Of a stretch of 64,000 nt of DNA, positions 26,579 through 36,433 are shown piece by piece. Made by a program: the position numbers and the translations under genes. Each line of letters begins with the position of its first letter. Positions within the stretch are counted from its first letter, which is position 1. The stretch lies in NCBI GenBank assembly GCA_965249895.1, contig CBDFNC010000003.1, positions 558,001 to 622,000 of the forward strand, written 5' to 3'. Origin of the DNA: CBDFNC01 sp965249895 (GTDB taxonomy: Bacteria; Pseudomonadota; Gammaproteobacteria; Enterobacterales; CBDFNC01). The notes under the pieces were generated by a model, which was not told the DNA's origin, did not search any database, and saw only the letters and a list, made by a program, of their open reading frames with translations.

Positions 26579-29500
26579 ATGTTTACCAAGATTTTTTCCC
26601 GCTGGTTTAACTTAAATACCATTGGCAGCAAAGTAACTGCGTCAATGGTGGCGATCACTATTCTGGTGTTAATCCTCTCTGCTTTTAGCTATCTGATGAA
26701 TACCCGGGTGCGGGAAGACACCAGTACCGTGAGTTCATCCGATATTCCCAGTGCCTTGTTGTCCATCTCCATGTTGGATGAAATCGGCGATATGAACGCC
26801 AATGTGCTGGAGTATGTGTTAGGCGAGTCCGATGAGCGGGAGGATTTCGAGCGCAACCGAAATGAATTTATTCAGTTTATGCACAAGCTAAAACAAGCCG
26901 CCGTATTTAATCAGCGCAGGGTACAGGAGATAGAGGCGCTGTTTGAAGAATATCAAAACAGGGCCAGGACAGAAGTGTTTAATCGTTATAACCCTGCATC
27001 GGAAGCCTGGGCACAGCAGCGGGTGCTGGGGTTAAACGAACATACCGGGGCTAAGTTGGAAGCTTTGCTGGACAGCTTAAAAGAGAGTGAAATAGCAGAT
27101 GCCGGTTCCGAAGCAGATTTCACTGAAGTTATTATGGATGATTTGCCTGGAGTTCGCTTTTACCTGGAATTGGTGGATGAAGCCGGGGATATGGTGGCCG
27201 ACCTGGAAAAATATATTAACGGAGTTATCCAAGCGAGGCATGATTTTATCAATGACAGCCAGGACTTTGAGCAGTTTCTGGCACAGCTAAAACCGCTGGA
27301 AAAAAGGCCCGAAGAAATTATGCAGCTTCAGCAAGTGGAAGCCCTCTATAAAGTGTTACGTGACGGCGGCTTCGAAGTGTTTCAGCGCTTTGACCCGGAA
27401 GGAAAACAGTTGGCTATTAAGGCGATAGATAACCTGGAGCACCAGCTGTTTATCAGGCTTGAAACTATGCTGGACAAGCTGGCGTTTGACGCAGATGCTC
27501 AGGCGAACGCATCCCTGGCAGGACTCAGGGATCTCACTGTTTCCAACCAGTACATCTTGACCCTTTTATTGGCCCTGGTGATTTTATGTTGCGCCGCCAT
27601 TATCTATTATGCCTACCGGACCATCACTCGTCCTATTTCCGAGCTTAGCGGCACTATGTTGCAACTGGCGGAAGGTAATACTGACGTGGAAGTGGTGTAC
27701 CGGGAGAGGAAGGATGAAATCGGTGATATAGCCACCGCGATGGAAGTGTTTAAGATTAATATGATTGCCAGGAATACCGCTGAGCAGGAGTTGGTAGCGG
27801 CTAAAGACAGGGCTGAAGCGGCTTCCCGTGCAAAAGCCAGCTTTCTGGCGACAATGAGCCATGAAATCCGTACTCCGATGAACGGTATTATCGGCATGAT
27901 CGACTTGTTACTGACTTCCAGCATGAACAGGGAGCAGCAAAGTATGACCAATACCATTCGAGACTCGGCTTTTTCACTGCTCAATATCATTAACGATATT
28001 CTCGATTTTTCCAAAATTGAAGCGGGTAAGCTGGAGCTGGAAGAGATCGATTTTTCCCTGGTTTCTGTTATGGAAGGGGTGGTGGATACACTGACCCCCA
28101 CAGCAGATGAAAAAGGTGTCGTCTTCGAATTGTATACCGAACCCACCATACCATCCGAGTTAAGGGGTGACCCCATACGACTTCGCCAGGTGCTGTTTAA
28201 TCTGGTGGGTAATGCCATCAAGTTTTCCGCTAATCTGGAACAACAGGGAGTTGTTAGAGTCTCCACCAGAGTCCTAACGTCGAACTCCAAAACCGCTGAG
28301 CTGGAATTGGCGGTGCACGACAATGGGATCGGTATCAAACCGGATGATTTAGAAAACTTATTTATGCCCTTTACTCAAGCAGAATCCTCTACCACCCGCA
28401 GGTTTGGCGGGACAGGTTTGGGTCTGGCTATCTGTAAGAACCTGGTGGTGCTGATGGGAGGGAAAGTGGAAGTCAGCAGCACGTTGGGTGAGGGTTCCAG
28501 CTTTAAAGTGTTGTTAACCCTACTTCAAACTGGCCTTTATGAACCGGATACATTCAGTTCGGCTAATGATGTGGTGGCCTTTAACTTTATTGAACCCAAG
28601 TGGATTAGTGATTGTGTCGAGGAATACCTGCAGTTTTATAGGGTGCCTTTGCTAAGTAACGGCTACAAGGAGCTGAGTGAGGGGTTAACCAAAAACAGCG
28701 ACAGGCAGGCGCTTATTTTAACTGATAACCTGACCAGAACAATGCAGCAGGTGGCTGAACACCTACCGGTATTGCTTCAAAATAGGCTCAGATATCTGGT
28801 ATTGGAATTAAGCTCCCGCGGAGAAGGGTTAGTGGCGGAAAATGCCTTTGCTATTAGTGCCTGCCCATTAAAAATCAACGCCCTGTTACATGGTATTAAT
28901 GTGGCGATTGGCAAGGAAAGCCCGGTAGATCTGGTGGTAGTACAAGAGGACGACAGCCCGCAAGTTATCACAGAAGAACGAGCCGAAGAACTGGGACGGC
29001 TGATTCTGGTGGCTGAAGATAATCAAACCAACCAGGAAGTGATCCAGCGGCAGCTTAAGAAGCTGGGTTACGCCTGTAAAATCGCCAATGACGGGATTGA
29101 AGCTGAGCAAATTTATACCCAGCATCACTTTGCCCTGGTATTAACCGATTGCCATATGCCAAACCGGGATGGGTATGAATTGGCCGGTGTCCTCAGGCGT
29201 ATCCAGGTGGAGCAAAATTACAGTATCCCCATTATCGCCATTACCGCCAATGCCTTGGTCGGAGAGGCCGAGAAGTGCCTCGCTGCGGGCATGGACGATT
29301 ATTTGTCAAAACCTGTGGAGCTGGTTAAGTTGCGGCAGATGTTGGCACGTTGGTTAGATACCAAGTCTAACGATATAAGCCCTCGGTCGGTAAAAGAAAA
29401 AGCCGTAGAGTCCGAACAGGAGGGTGTGTTGGATAAGGGTGTATTTCAAACTATTTTTGATTCAGATAAGGACGATTACCAGGCTGCACTGGAGGACTTT

Positions 29501-29770
29501 ATGGATCTGAGTCTTCCACAGTTTGCTGCTATGGTAGAGTCGCAAGACTTCGATATTAAGGTGATGTCTCAATTAGCTCATAAACTTAAGTCCTCGGCCA
29601 AAACCGTTGGACTTAGTCAGTTAGGTACTTATTGTGAGTCCCTCGAACATTATGCGGAAGATGACGACAGGGCTGAAATGGAACAAATCCTACTGAGAAT
29701 GAAAGAGATATTGACCGAGTGTCGGCTGGCGGTAAAAGAAAGACAAACAGAGCTTAAAAAATTTAATTGA
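26579..29770 (+). CDS. Hybrid histidine kinase (sensor-HAMP-HisKA-HATPase-REC-Hpt)
   Basis: A 1063-residue inner-membrane sensor. TM1 lies near residues 18-38 and TM2 near 325-345, enclosing a helical periplasmic sensor of about 285 residues. A HAMP domain, HisKA with phospho-His H428 (MSHEIRTPMNGI), HATPase_c (DNGIGIK, GGTGLGLAI), a degenerate receiver-like segment (about 655-790), a receiver with D857 (LVLTDCHMPNRDG) and a C-terminal Hpt with H1001 (LAHKLKSSAKT) follow. The domain order is that of BarA/TorS-type phosphorelay kinases. Signal unknown. Divergent from the REC-EAL gene. Confidence 0.93.
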   Translation: MFTKIFSRWFNLNTIGSKVTASMVAITILVLILSAFSYLMNTRVREDTSTVSSSDIPSALLSISMLDEIGDMNANVLEYVLGESDEREDFERNRNEFIQFMHKLKQAAVFNQRRVQEIEALFEEYQNRARTEVFNRYNPASEAWAQQRVLGLNEHTGAKLEALLDSLKESEIADAGSEADFTEVIMDDLPGVRFYLELVDEAGDMVADLEKYINGVIQARHDFINDSQDFEQFLAQLKPLEKRPEEIMQLQQVEALYKVLRDGGFEVFQRFDPEGKQLAIKAIDNLEHQLFIRLETMLDKLAFDADAQANASLAGLRDLTVSNQYILTLLLALVILCCAAIIYYAYRTITRPISELSGTMLQLAEGNTDVEVVYRERKDEIGDIATAMEVFKINMIARNTAEQELVAAKDRAEAASRAKASFLATMSHEIRTPMNGIIGMIDLLLTSSMNREQQSMTNTIRDSAFSLLNIINDILDFSKIEAGKLELEEIDFSLVSVMEGVVDTLTPTADEKGVVFELYTEPTIPSELRGDPIRLRQVLFNLVGNAIKFSANLEQQGVVRVSTRVLTSNSKTAELELAVHDNGIGIKPDDLENLFMPFTQAESSTTRRFGGTGLGLAICKNLVVLMGGKVEVSSTLGEGSSFKVLLTLLQTGLYEPDTFSSANDVVAFNFIEPKWISDCVEEYLQFYRVPLLSNGYKELSEGLTKNSDRQALILTDNLTRTMQQVAEHLPVLLQNRLRYLVLELSSRGEGLVAENAFAISACPLKINALLHGINVAIGKESPVDLVVVQEDDSPQVITEERAEELGRLILVAEDNQTNQEVIQRQLKKLGYACKIANDGIEAEQIYTQHHFALVLTDCHMPNRDGYELAGVLRRIQVEQNYSIPIIAITANALVGEAEKCLAAGMDDYLSKPVELVKLRQMLARWLDTKSNDISPRSVKEKAVESEQEGVLDKGVFQTIFDSDKDDYQAALEDFMDLSLPQFAAMVESQDFDIKVMSQLAHKLKSSAKTVGLSQLGTYCESLEHYAEDDDRAEMEQILLRMKEILTECRLAVKERQTELKKFN

Positions 29771-29787
29771 TATTGATAATTATTATC
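29769..29787 (+). promoter_or_regulatory. Fur box
   Basis: GATATTGATAATTATTATC matches the 19-bp Fur consensus GATAATGATAATCATTATC at 17 of 19 positions. It begins inside the stop codon of the hybrid kinase gene and lies 49 bp upstream of a small ORF with a fair ribosome site. The regulated transcript is not obvious. Confidence 0.65.
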
Positions 29788-29836
29788 GTTGTGGTAATTT
29801 AGTCCCTGAGGTTAAGTGATCGCAAAGAGGTTTAGG

Positions 29837-29917
29837 ATGGTTGCTAAATATTGGTTTCTGATGTTGCTTTCCATACTTTGGATGTCAGGGGTAATGTTGC
29901 AACTTTTTTATGGATAA
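29837..29917 (+). CDS. Possible 26-residue hydrophobic small protein
   Basis: The frame reads MVAKYWFLMLLSILWMSGVM then LQLFYG and TAA, a single predicted membrane helix. AGAGGTTTAGG precedes the ATG and a Fur box lies upstream, which is the only reason to list it. It could be a genuine iron-regulated membrane peptide or the signal-peptide stub of a decayed gene. Homology cannot be judged at this length. Confidence 0.25.
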   Translation: MVAKYWFLMLLSILWMSGVMLQLFYG

Positions 29918-30637
29918 GGCCGAGGAAAAATGAACCTTATCAACGTCAGCTTTATTTCGGAGCGAATAGTCCAAATAAAGGGCAGAGTCCACTATTTAGT
30001 GGAAATTTAGGTAAAATTCTATTTTCAGCTTCAGCGCAGATAGTTAAACCAACTTATACGGCCTTAACTTCAGCCAACCTGAACTTGAGAGTTTCCTGAC
30101 CAATTCACCCCACCAAGGTATAACTTCTCTGGCAAATAACCAGGCATTTTCCCCTTTAGCATTAGTTGTCACGTCAACTGCAGCAAGGCTAGTCCCAAAT
30201 CATGCCTTGATGTTATTAAACAGACCAAATTGGGCACTTTCAATCTTGGCTTGATTTACCCAAGCAACAGGGTAAGGCCTTATGCAACATGTTAACGCAG
30301 CTTAGCAACGGATTTATTTTGGCTGGCGGCATACTGGTATATACTTGCTGGCGGCAGCTCTGAAAGAAAGTGATGATGTTGCATTTGTATGGTTCTAATA
30401 TGTTGATTTTAAAAAGAATTATGTTTTAATTTTTTTGTTGCAGCTAACTGATTAAGAAGGTTCGTATTATTCGCTTATTATCAGCGACTGTGGTTTAACT
30501 GGGCTTAAGATGCTTGATGGCTGAGCTGTTCATATAGCAAAGCGGAAGACATTCTTAGCAATTTTTATTAAAGTGCGGGTTATCCATTTTCACAAGATAA
30601 GTGAAAAGCCACTAAAGCAGAGTGTTTAGTACTATAA
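29918..30637. other. Long gene-free region before panP
   Basis: About 720 bp with many stops in all frames. One 82-codon plus-strand frame (29851-30099) overlaps the tiny ORF but has no ribosome site and odd composition. GCTGGCGGCA occurs twice, at 30320 and 30349. No tRNA, terminator or recognisable pseudogene could be identified. It may be the ruin of an iron-regulated gene, given the Fur box at its left edge. Confidence 0.35.
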
Positions 30638-32272
30638 ATGACAGTTGAAAAGCACACAGCGAAGGCATCGTTAGAGTCTCTATATCGAATATTTACCCTA
30701 CCTGAGGCGCCAGAATCGACGCTTGGGAAAATTGAATCCGATATATCACAGAATTTGACCGGTTTTTTGGGGCAACATATAGTTGCAACAGAAAAGCCGC
30801 TGGTGGATATTGAAAAAGACTTCTGTCAGTCTCGGATCCCAGAATCACCGGCTTTTGTTTCAGATCACATGCGTCACCTGCTGGATAAGTTGATTTCTCA
30901 GTCGGTTCATACGTCTGCTCCCAGCTTTATCGGTCATATGACCTCGGCACTGCCCTATTTCCAGTTGCCACTTGCAAAGCTGATGACGGGGTTGAACCAA
31001 AACCTGGTAAAGGTAGAAACCTCAAAAGCCTTCACACCTATGGAGCGTCAGGTCCTGGGTATGATGCATCATCTGATTTACAATGAAAGCGATAGTTTTT
31101 ATCAGCAGTGGATGCATAGCGCCAATCACTCACTGGGCGTGTTTTGCTCCGGTGGCACCATCGCCAATATCACGGCCTTATGGGCCGCACGTAATAACCT
31201 GCTAAAAGCCGACGGCGAGTTTAAAGGTGTCGCCAAGCAAGGTTTGTTCAAGGCGCTGAAACACTATGGTTATGACGGCTTAGCTATTCTGGTATCGGAT
31301 CGTGGACACTACTCGCTGAAAAAAGCGGCCGATGTGCTGGGGATTGGTCAGGAAAGCCTGATGGCTATTCCCACAGATGGCAATAACAAGATAGATTGCG
31401 CTGCGCTGGAGAAAAAGTGTCAACAACTGGCCGCTGAAAATATCAAAGTCCTGAGTATTGTTGGCATCGCAGGTACCACAGAAACGGGTAATATCGACCC
31501 GCTGGCGGAGATGGCGAACATTGCGCAAAAGTATCGGTGCCACTTCCACGTTGATGCGGCTTGGGGTGGTGCAACCCTGCTGTCTAACAAATATCGACAC
31601 CTATTAGCGGGTATTGAGCGGGCTGACTCAGTGACCATAGACGCCCATAAGCAGATGTATGTGCCTATGGGGGCAGGTTTGGTGTTATTTAAAAATCAGG
31701 CCTTAGTTTCGGCCATAGAGCATCATGCCGAGTATATTTTACGCAAGGGTTCAAAGGACCTGGGCAGTCATACCCTGGAAGGATCCAGGTCCGGTATGGC
31801 AATGCTGGTTTATGCGAGTCTGCATATTATTAGTCGCCCTGGCTACGAACTGCTCATTAATCAGGGGATTGAAAAAGCGCGCTACTTTGCCGATTTAATC
31901 AAAGAAAATAAAGACTTTGAACTGATCTCCGAGCCTGAGCTTTGTTTGTTAAGCTATCGCTATGTACCCCAAGCGATACAGGCCCTGCTGGCCAGGAGCA
32001 AGGGTTCCAGACAAGAAGAGATCAACCAGCTACTGGATAACCTGACCAAGTTTATTCAGAAAAGGCAGCGTGAAGCGGGTAAGTCTTTTGTTTCTCGTAC
32101 CCGGCTGGAAGTGAGTCAGTATCGTAGCGAGAAATTAGTGGTATTTCGTGTGGTGCTGGCAAACCCGCTAACCAGCTACGAAATCTTACAAGAGGTGCTG
32201 GCTGAGCAACGCAGCCTGGCAAAGCAAAGTACGGTTTACCTGCCGCAACTAATAGCCATGCTGAGTGAATAG
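30638..32272 (+). CDS. panP: PLP-dependent aspartate 1-decarboxylase PanP
   Basis: A 544-residue group II PLP decarboxylase. It should convert aspartate to beta-alanine for pantothenate and CoA synthesis, replacing pyruvoyl PanD in Vibrio, Shewanella and Alteromonas relatives. The PLP Lys is K338 in SVTIDAHKQMYVPMGAG; HVDAAWGGATLLS and GVFCSGGTIANITALWAAR are conserved cofactor-pocket segments. Length matches this subfamily (about 545) and exceeds ordinary glutamate decarboxylases. Monocistronic; a perfect palindrome follows. Confidence 0.85.
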   Translation: MTVEKHTAKASLESLYRIFTLPEAPESTLGKIESDISQNLTGFLGQHIVATEKPLVDIEKDFCQSRIPESPAFVSDHMRHLLDKLISQSVHTSAPSFIGHMTSALPYFQLPLAKLMTGLNQNLVKVETSKAFTPMERQVLGMMHHLIYNESDSFYQQWMHSANHSLGVFCSGGTIANITALWAARNNLLKADGEFKGVAKQGLFKALKHYGYDGLAILVSDRGHYSLKKAADVLGIGQESLMAIPTDGNNKIDCAALEKKCQQLAAENIKVLSIVGIAGTTETGNIDPLAEMANIAQKYRCHFHVDAAWGGATLLSNKYRHLLAGIERADSVTIDAHKQMYVPMGAGLVLFKNQALVSAIEHHAEYILRKGSKDLGSHTLEGSRSGMAMLVYASLHIISRPGYELLINQGIEKARYFADLIKENKDFELISEPELCLLSYRYVPQAIQALLARSKGSRQEEINQLLDNLTKFIQKRQREAGKSFVSRTRLEVSQYRSEKLVVFRVVLANPLTSYEILQEVLAEQRSLAKQSTVYLPQLIAMLSE

Positions 32273-32280
32273 TTTGCTCT

Positions 32281-32377
32281 GAACCCATCAAGTAACGGGT
32301 ATAAGGGTAACAATTGTTGCGGCTTTTGTGAGCCGAACCCATCTCAGGGATGAGATGCAAAGCGCATAGATGCACGT
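32281..32377. repeat. Dispersed intergenic repeat, copy 2 (composite)
   Basis: The left part (about 32281-32330, with GGGTAACAATTGTTGC) matches the inverted right part of copy 1. The right part (CGAACCCATCTCAGGGATGAG, about 32332-32377) matches the left part of copy 1 in the same orientation. So the two blocks have been rearranged relative to each other. Confidence 0.75.
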
Positions 32378-32409
32378 TCTGCGAATATAGCGATCGCTAT
32401 ATTCGCAGA
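32378..32409. terminator. 32-bp perfect palindrome centred on AGCGATCGCT
   Basis: The sequence from 32378 to 32409 is its own reverse complement without a mismatch; the half-site is TCTGCGAATATAGCGA. It lies between the convergent panP and Bcr/CflA genes, six bases from the latter's stop, so it may act as a bidirectional transcription end. No T-run is present, so this role is an inference. The same centre occurs in the 58175-58202 palindrome. Confidence 0.6.
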
Positions 32410-32415
32410 TTGCAG

Positions 32416-33600
32416 CTACAAAGCCTGATGCCAGCTCTTGCCGAGCTTGGTGGTTAAGAGCAATAAACCTGGTAGCAGTAACAACATCTGCACCGCCAGT
32501 AGTATGGGCGGTGTAAGATCAAGGCGTTGCATCAGGCTGACCATCAAACCTGCACCAGCCATTTGAAACAACCCAAGCAAAGCGGCTGCCGTGCCTGCCC
32601 TGTCGCCAAATGGAGCTAGTGCTTTACCGGCTGCCGAACCCAGAGTCCAGGCAAAACCAAATGAGGACATAAAGATAGGCAGCATATAAGCCCAAGGTGT
32701 TTGGATGTGGCTAAGGGCCAGCATGGCAAAACCCGAGCCGATCAAGATAATTAAACCGGCTTTTAGTGCTTTGCTGGCACCAAATTTATCCATAAATCTA
32801 GGTGCTATCAGGCAGGCAATAATATTCAGCACGGCATTCACGGCAAACCAGACTGTAAACTGGCCCATATCCAGGCCCAATTCCATCATCAGCCAGACGG
32901 GGGCTGAGGTCACATATGCCAGGATCACAGCCATAGCTAACATACATAAGCTGGCGTGGAATAGGAAAGCGGGCTCTTTTAATACCGGTGTATAACGGCC
33001 AATGCTGATTAGCTTACCCTGGGACTGAGTATCACCAGGGCGCGTTTCTTTAAACCCTAAGGCAAGCAAGACTGCTCCGACTAACGCAAAACCAGCCATA
33101 AAGCTGAAGTTTGAGCGCCAGCCAAATTCGTGGGTTAACCAGCTGCCCAGCAGTGGCGCCAGGGCGGGGATAAAACAAATGGCTCCATTCAAATAGCTGA
33201 TCATCCGGCCGCTACGTTCGGCGCCAAAACTATCACGGACCGCAGCAAATGCGGCGACCGAGGTAGCACAAGCCCCGAATCCCTGCATTAACCTGGCCAG
33301 CAAAAGAAGATCAAGGCTTTGAGACCAGCTGGCCAGCAATGCACTTACACCATAAATAGCGATACCCCCTAGCGCAATAGGTCGGCGGCCAAAGCGATCT
33401 GCCAGCGGGCCAGCCAGTAATTGACCAACTCCCATGCTGACCATAAACCAGGTCACTGTATCCTGGATCTGCGTGGTTGTTACTGAGAAAGCCTCCGCCA
33501 TTACAGGCAGTGCGGGTAAATAAATATCTATGGCTAACGGGCTAAATAACACGAGCAGCACCATTAAGGCGATAAGTCGTGTTCCGGCGGTATTCTGCAT
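32416..33600 (-). CDS. Bcr/CflA-family MFS drug exporter
   Basis: A 394-residue, 12-TM major facilitator of the DHA1 Bcr/CflA type. Key stretches are the N-terminal FSPLAIDIYLPALPVMAEAF, the loop 2-3 motif GPLADRFGRRPIALGG (motif A) and RLMQGFGACATSVAAFAAVRD (motif B/C region). Substrates in this family include bicyclomycin, chloramphenicol and cysteine-type metabolites; which applies is unknown. Divergent from nirB by 280 bp. Confidence 0.9.
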   Translation of the reverse strand: MQNTAGTRLIALMVLLVLFSPLAIDIYLPALPVMAEAFSVTTTQIQDTVTWFMVSMGVGQLLAGPLADRFGRRPIALGGIAIYGVSALLASWSQSLDLLLLARLMQGFGACATSVAAFAAVRDSFGAERSGRMISYLNGAICFIPALAPLLGSWLTHEFGWRSNFSFMAGFALVGAVLLALGFKETRPGDTQSQGKLISIGRYTPVLKEPAFLFHASLCMLAMAVILAYVTSAPVWLMMELGLDMGQFTVWFAVNAVLNIIACLIAPRFMDKFGASKALKAGLIILIGSGFAMLALSHIQTPWAYMLPIFMSSFGFAWTLGSAAGKALAPFGDRAGTAAALLGLFQMAGAGLMVSLMQRLDLTPPILLAVQMLLLLPGLLLLTTKLGKSWHQAL

Positions 33601-33806
33601 GGGGACTCCTGTGTATCTGGAGGTGGGGAGTCTAGCGGGTTACTGATATGAACAGAAATGGTTTGAATTCAGGAATTGTTTTCCTCATGGGAATAACTCG
33701 GTTTAAATGTTGTAAAATTACGTAACAAATTATTAAAGAATACCTATAAGGTAGTACTTTAGTGGGTTGCTTACGCTTTATTTTTAGTTGTTATGTAATT
33801 ATCTTG

Positions 33807-33820
33807 TTGATTTACATCAA
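33807..33820 (+). promoter_or_regulatory. FNR/Anr-type site upstream of nirB
   Basis: TTGATTTACATCAA matches the FNR consensus TTGAT-N4-ATCAA exactly. It is centred about 67 bp upstream of the nirB start, compatible with a class II activating position if transcription begins about 40 bp downstream. It predicts induction of nirBDC under low oxygen. Confidence 0.75.
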
Positions 33821-33880
33821 TGAGCGGGCCGCGCCGATTATTTAAACTAGCTTTAGATAAGATTATATGTCGAGGCAACT

Positions 33881-36433
33881 ATGAGCAAAGTCAGGCTGGC
33901 CATTATAGGAAATGGCATGGTAGGTCATCGGTTTATCGAAGATCTTGTGGATAAAGCCGCCATGGCGGATTACGAAATAACGGTCTTTTGCGAAGAGCCC
34001 AGAGTTGCTTACGACCGCGTCCACCTTTCCTCCTATTTTTCCCATCACACAGCAGAAGAACTCTCCCTGGTTAAACGTGGATTTTATGAAAAACACGGTA
34101 TTCAGGTACTGCTAGGTGAGCGGGTTATCACCATTAACCGTCACGAGAAATTGCTCCACACCCAGACCGGTCGTGGTGTTTATTACGACAAACTGATCCT
34201 CGCCACCGGCTCGTACCCCTGGATCCCTCCTATTAACGGCAGTGAAAACAAAGACTGTTTCGTTTACCGCACCATAGAAGATCTCAACGCCATAGAAACC
34301 TGTGCCAGACGCAGCAAGTCTGGTGTGGTTGTGGGTGGTGGTTTATTGGGACTGGAGGCGGCTGGTGCTTTAAAAGCCTTGGGAGTAGAAACCCATGTGA
34401 TTGAATTTGCCCCGGTATTAATGGCGGAGCAACTGGATATTCAGGGCGGCGCGATCTTACGCAGTAAAATAGAAAGCCTGGGAGTTCGGGTTCACACGGG
34501 TAAAAATACCCTCGAAATTGTCCCCCAGGGTGAGAGTGGCCGAAACACTATGGTGTTTGCCGACGAAACCCAACTGGAAGTGGATTTTATTGTTTTCAGC
34601 ACGGGTATTCGTCCGCAGGACAAGCTGGCCAAACAGTGTGGCCTGGCTACGGCTCGCCGGGGTGGGATCGCCATCAATGATTTATGCCTGACTTCCGACC
34701 CAGATGTTTATGCCATAGGTGAATGCGCCGCCTGGAACGAGCAGTTCTTTGGTCTGGTGGCGCCGGGATACAAGATGGCGCAAGTGGCAGTAGATCACCT
34801 GTTAGGTATCGAAAATGCCTTTACCGGGGCAGATATGAGCGCCAAGCTGAAGTTGCTTGGAGTGGACGTTGGCAGCATAGGTGACGCCCACGGTAACACC
34901 CCTGGCTCTCGCAGTTATGTTTATGTTGATGAGCATACTTCCCTGTATAAACGTATCGTGGTTTCCGAAGACGGCAAGCGTCTGCTGGGGGCTGTGCTGG
35001 TGGGGGATACGGAAAGCTATGGTACCCTGCTGCAATACAAGCTTAATGATATTGACTTGCCGAAACACCCGGACAGCTTGATCTTACCCGAGCATGCCGG
35101 TTGTGGCTCAGACAGCGCCCTAGGCGTCGATGCTCTGCCGGATAGCGCGCAAATCTGCTCTTGCTTCGATGTAACCAAGGAAAATATCGCCAGCGCCGTG
35201 GCTGAAGGTTTAACCTCTCTGGCTGAAATTAAGGACGCAACTGGAGCGGGAACGGGCTGTGGCGGCTGCTTGCCGCTTATCACCCAGGTGCTGAATGCCG
35301 AACTGAGCAAGCAGGGTATTGAGGTGAAAAATCATCTCTGTGAGCACTTTGAATACTCACGCCAGGAGATGTTCCACCTGATCCGTGTGGAAGGCATTAA
35401 AACCTTTGACCAAGTGCTGGAGAAGTACGGTAAGGGTTATGGCTGCGAAGTCTGTAAACCTGCGGTGGGTTCGATTTTAGCGTCTTGCTGGAATGATTAT
35501 GTACTGAGCCAGGACAATAACGGTTTGCAGGACACCAATGATATCTTCCTCGGCAATATGCAAAAAGACGGTACTTATTCAGTGATCCCGCGTATGCCAG
35601 GTGGTGAAGTGACCCCGGAGGCATTAGCCGTTGTCGCCAGCGTCGCGAAACAGTTTCAGTTGTATACCAAGGTCACCGGTGCCCAACGTATCGGTCTGTT
35701 TGGCGCCCATAAAGGTGACTTGCCCGCCATCTGGCAGCAGCTGATCGACGTCGGGTTTGAAACCGGGCAAGCCTATGCCAAAGCGTTACGTATGGTGAAA
35801 ACGTGTGTTGGCAGTACCTGGTGCCGATTCGGTGTTCAGGACAGCGTAGGTTTGGGGGTTTACCTGGAAAATCGTTATAAGGGGATCCGCACTCCACATA
35901 AAATAAAGTTCGGAGTTTCCGGTTGTACCCGAGAATGCGCCGAAGCCCAGGGTAAAGATCTTGGCATTATCGCCACAGATGCGGGATGGAATATGTATGT
36001 GTGTGGTAACGGTGGTATGAAACCCAGGCATGCAGATCTACTGGCATCGGATCTGGATAAGGAAACCTTGCTGCGATATATCGACCGTTTCATGATGTTT
36101 TATGTGCGCACTGCAGATAAATTAATTCGGACTTCGGTTTGGTTGGATAATCTGGAAGGTGGGGTTGATTACCTGAAGGAAGTGATCATCGACAACAAGT
36201 TAGCGATCAACGATCAGCTTGAGCAGGATATGCAGCAGTTAATCGACAGCTCTGAGTGTGAATGGAAACAAACCTTAAATGACAAGGCTCAACTAAAACG
36301 ATTTGCCCATTTTATCAACTCTTCAGAGCACGATGGCAATGTGCAGTTTGTTCCTGAGCGTGGGCAAAAACGCCCGGCGGGAGCGGCAGAAAGAGTGCCT
36401 ACTTACACACTTCAGCTGGAGGAAACAGCATGA
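33881..36433 (+). CDS. nirB: NADH-dependent nitrite reductase, large subunit
   Basis: An 850-residue cytoplasmic enzyme that reduces nitrite to ammonium with NADH. In order: FAD/NAD(P)-binding oxidoreductase domain (about 1-400; GNGMVGHRF and VVVGGGLLGLEAAGAL), a BFD-type [2Fe-2S] domain (ICSCFDVTKENI..GTGCGGCLPL), and the nitrite/sulfite reductase domains with siroheme/[4Fe-4S] cysteines in TCVGSTWCRFG and SGCTRECAEAQGKDLG. Length is standard. It overlaps nirD by four bases. The FNR-type site upstream suggests anaerobic induction. Confidence 0.96.
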   Translation: MSKVRLAIIGNGMVGHRFIEDLVDKAAMADYEITVFCEEPRVAYDRVHLSSYFSHHTAEELSLVKRGFYEKHGIQVLLGERVITINRHEKLLHTQTGRGVYYDKLILATGSYPWIPPINGSENKDCFVYRTIEDLNAIETCARRSKSGVVVGGGLLGLEAAGALKALGVETHVIEFAPVLMAEQLDIQGGAILRSKIESLGVRVHTGKNTLEIVPQGESGRNTMVFADETQLEVDFIVFSTGIRPQDKLAKQCGLATARRGGIAINDLCLTSDPDVYAIGECAAWNEQFFGLVAPGYKMAQVAVDHLLGIENAFTGADMSAKLKLLGVDVGSIGDAHGNTPGSRSYVYVDEHTSLYKRIVVSEDGKRLLGAVLVGDTESYGTLLQYKLNDIDLPKHPDSLILPEHAGCGSDSALGVDALPDSAQICSCFDVTKENIASAVAEGLTSLAEIKDATGAGTGCGGCLPLITQVLNAELSKQGIEVKNHLCEHFEYSRQEMFHLIRVEGIKTFDQVLEKYGKGYGCEVCKPAVGSILASCWNDYVLSQDNNGLQDTNDIFLGNMQKDGTYSVIPRMPGGEVTPEALAVVASVAKQFQLYTKVTGAQRIGLFGAHKGDLPAIWQQLIDVGFETGQAYAKALRMVKTCVGSTWCRFGVQDSVGLGVYLENRYKGIRTPHKIKFGVSGCTRECAEAQGKDLGIIATDAGWNMYVCGNGGMKPRHADLLASDLDKETLLRYIDRFMMFYVRTADKLIRTSVWLDNLEGGVDYLKEVIIDNKLAINDQLEQDMQQLIDSSECEWKQTLNDKAQLKRFAHFINSSEHDGNVQFVPERGQKRPAGAAERVPTYTLQLEETA

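Noticed and set aside
29851..30099. 82-codon plus-strand ORF after the hybrid kinase gene
   Set aside because: No ribosome site, no recognisable domain and unusual composition. It overlaps the better-placed tiny ORF in another frame.
33740..33760. NarL/NarP-type heptamer pair upstream of nirB (TACCTATAAGGTA)
   Set aside because: The two halves overlap too closely to form the 7-2-7 arrangement and the second heptamer matches poorly.
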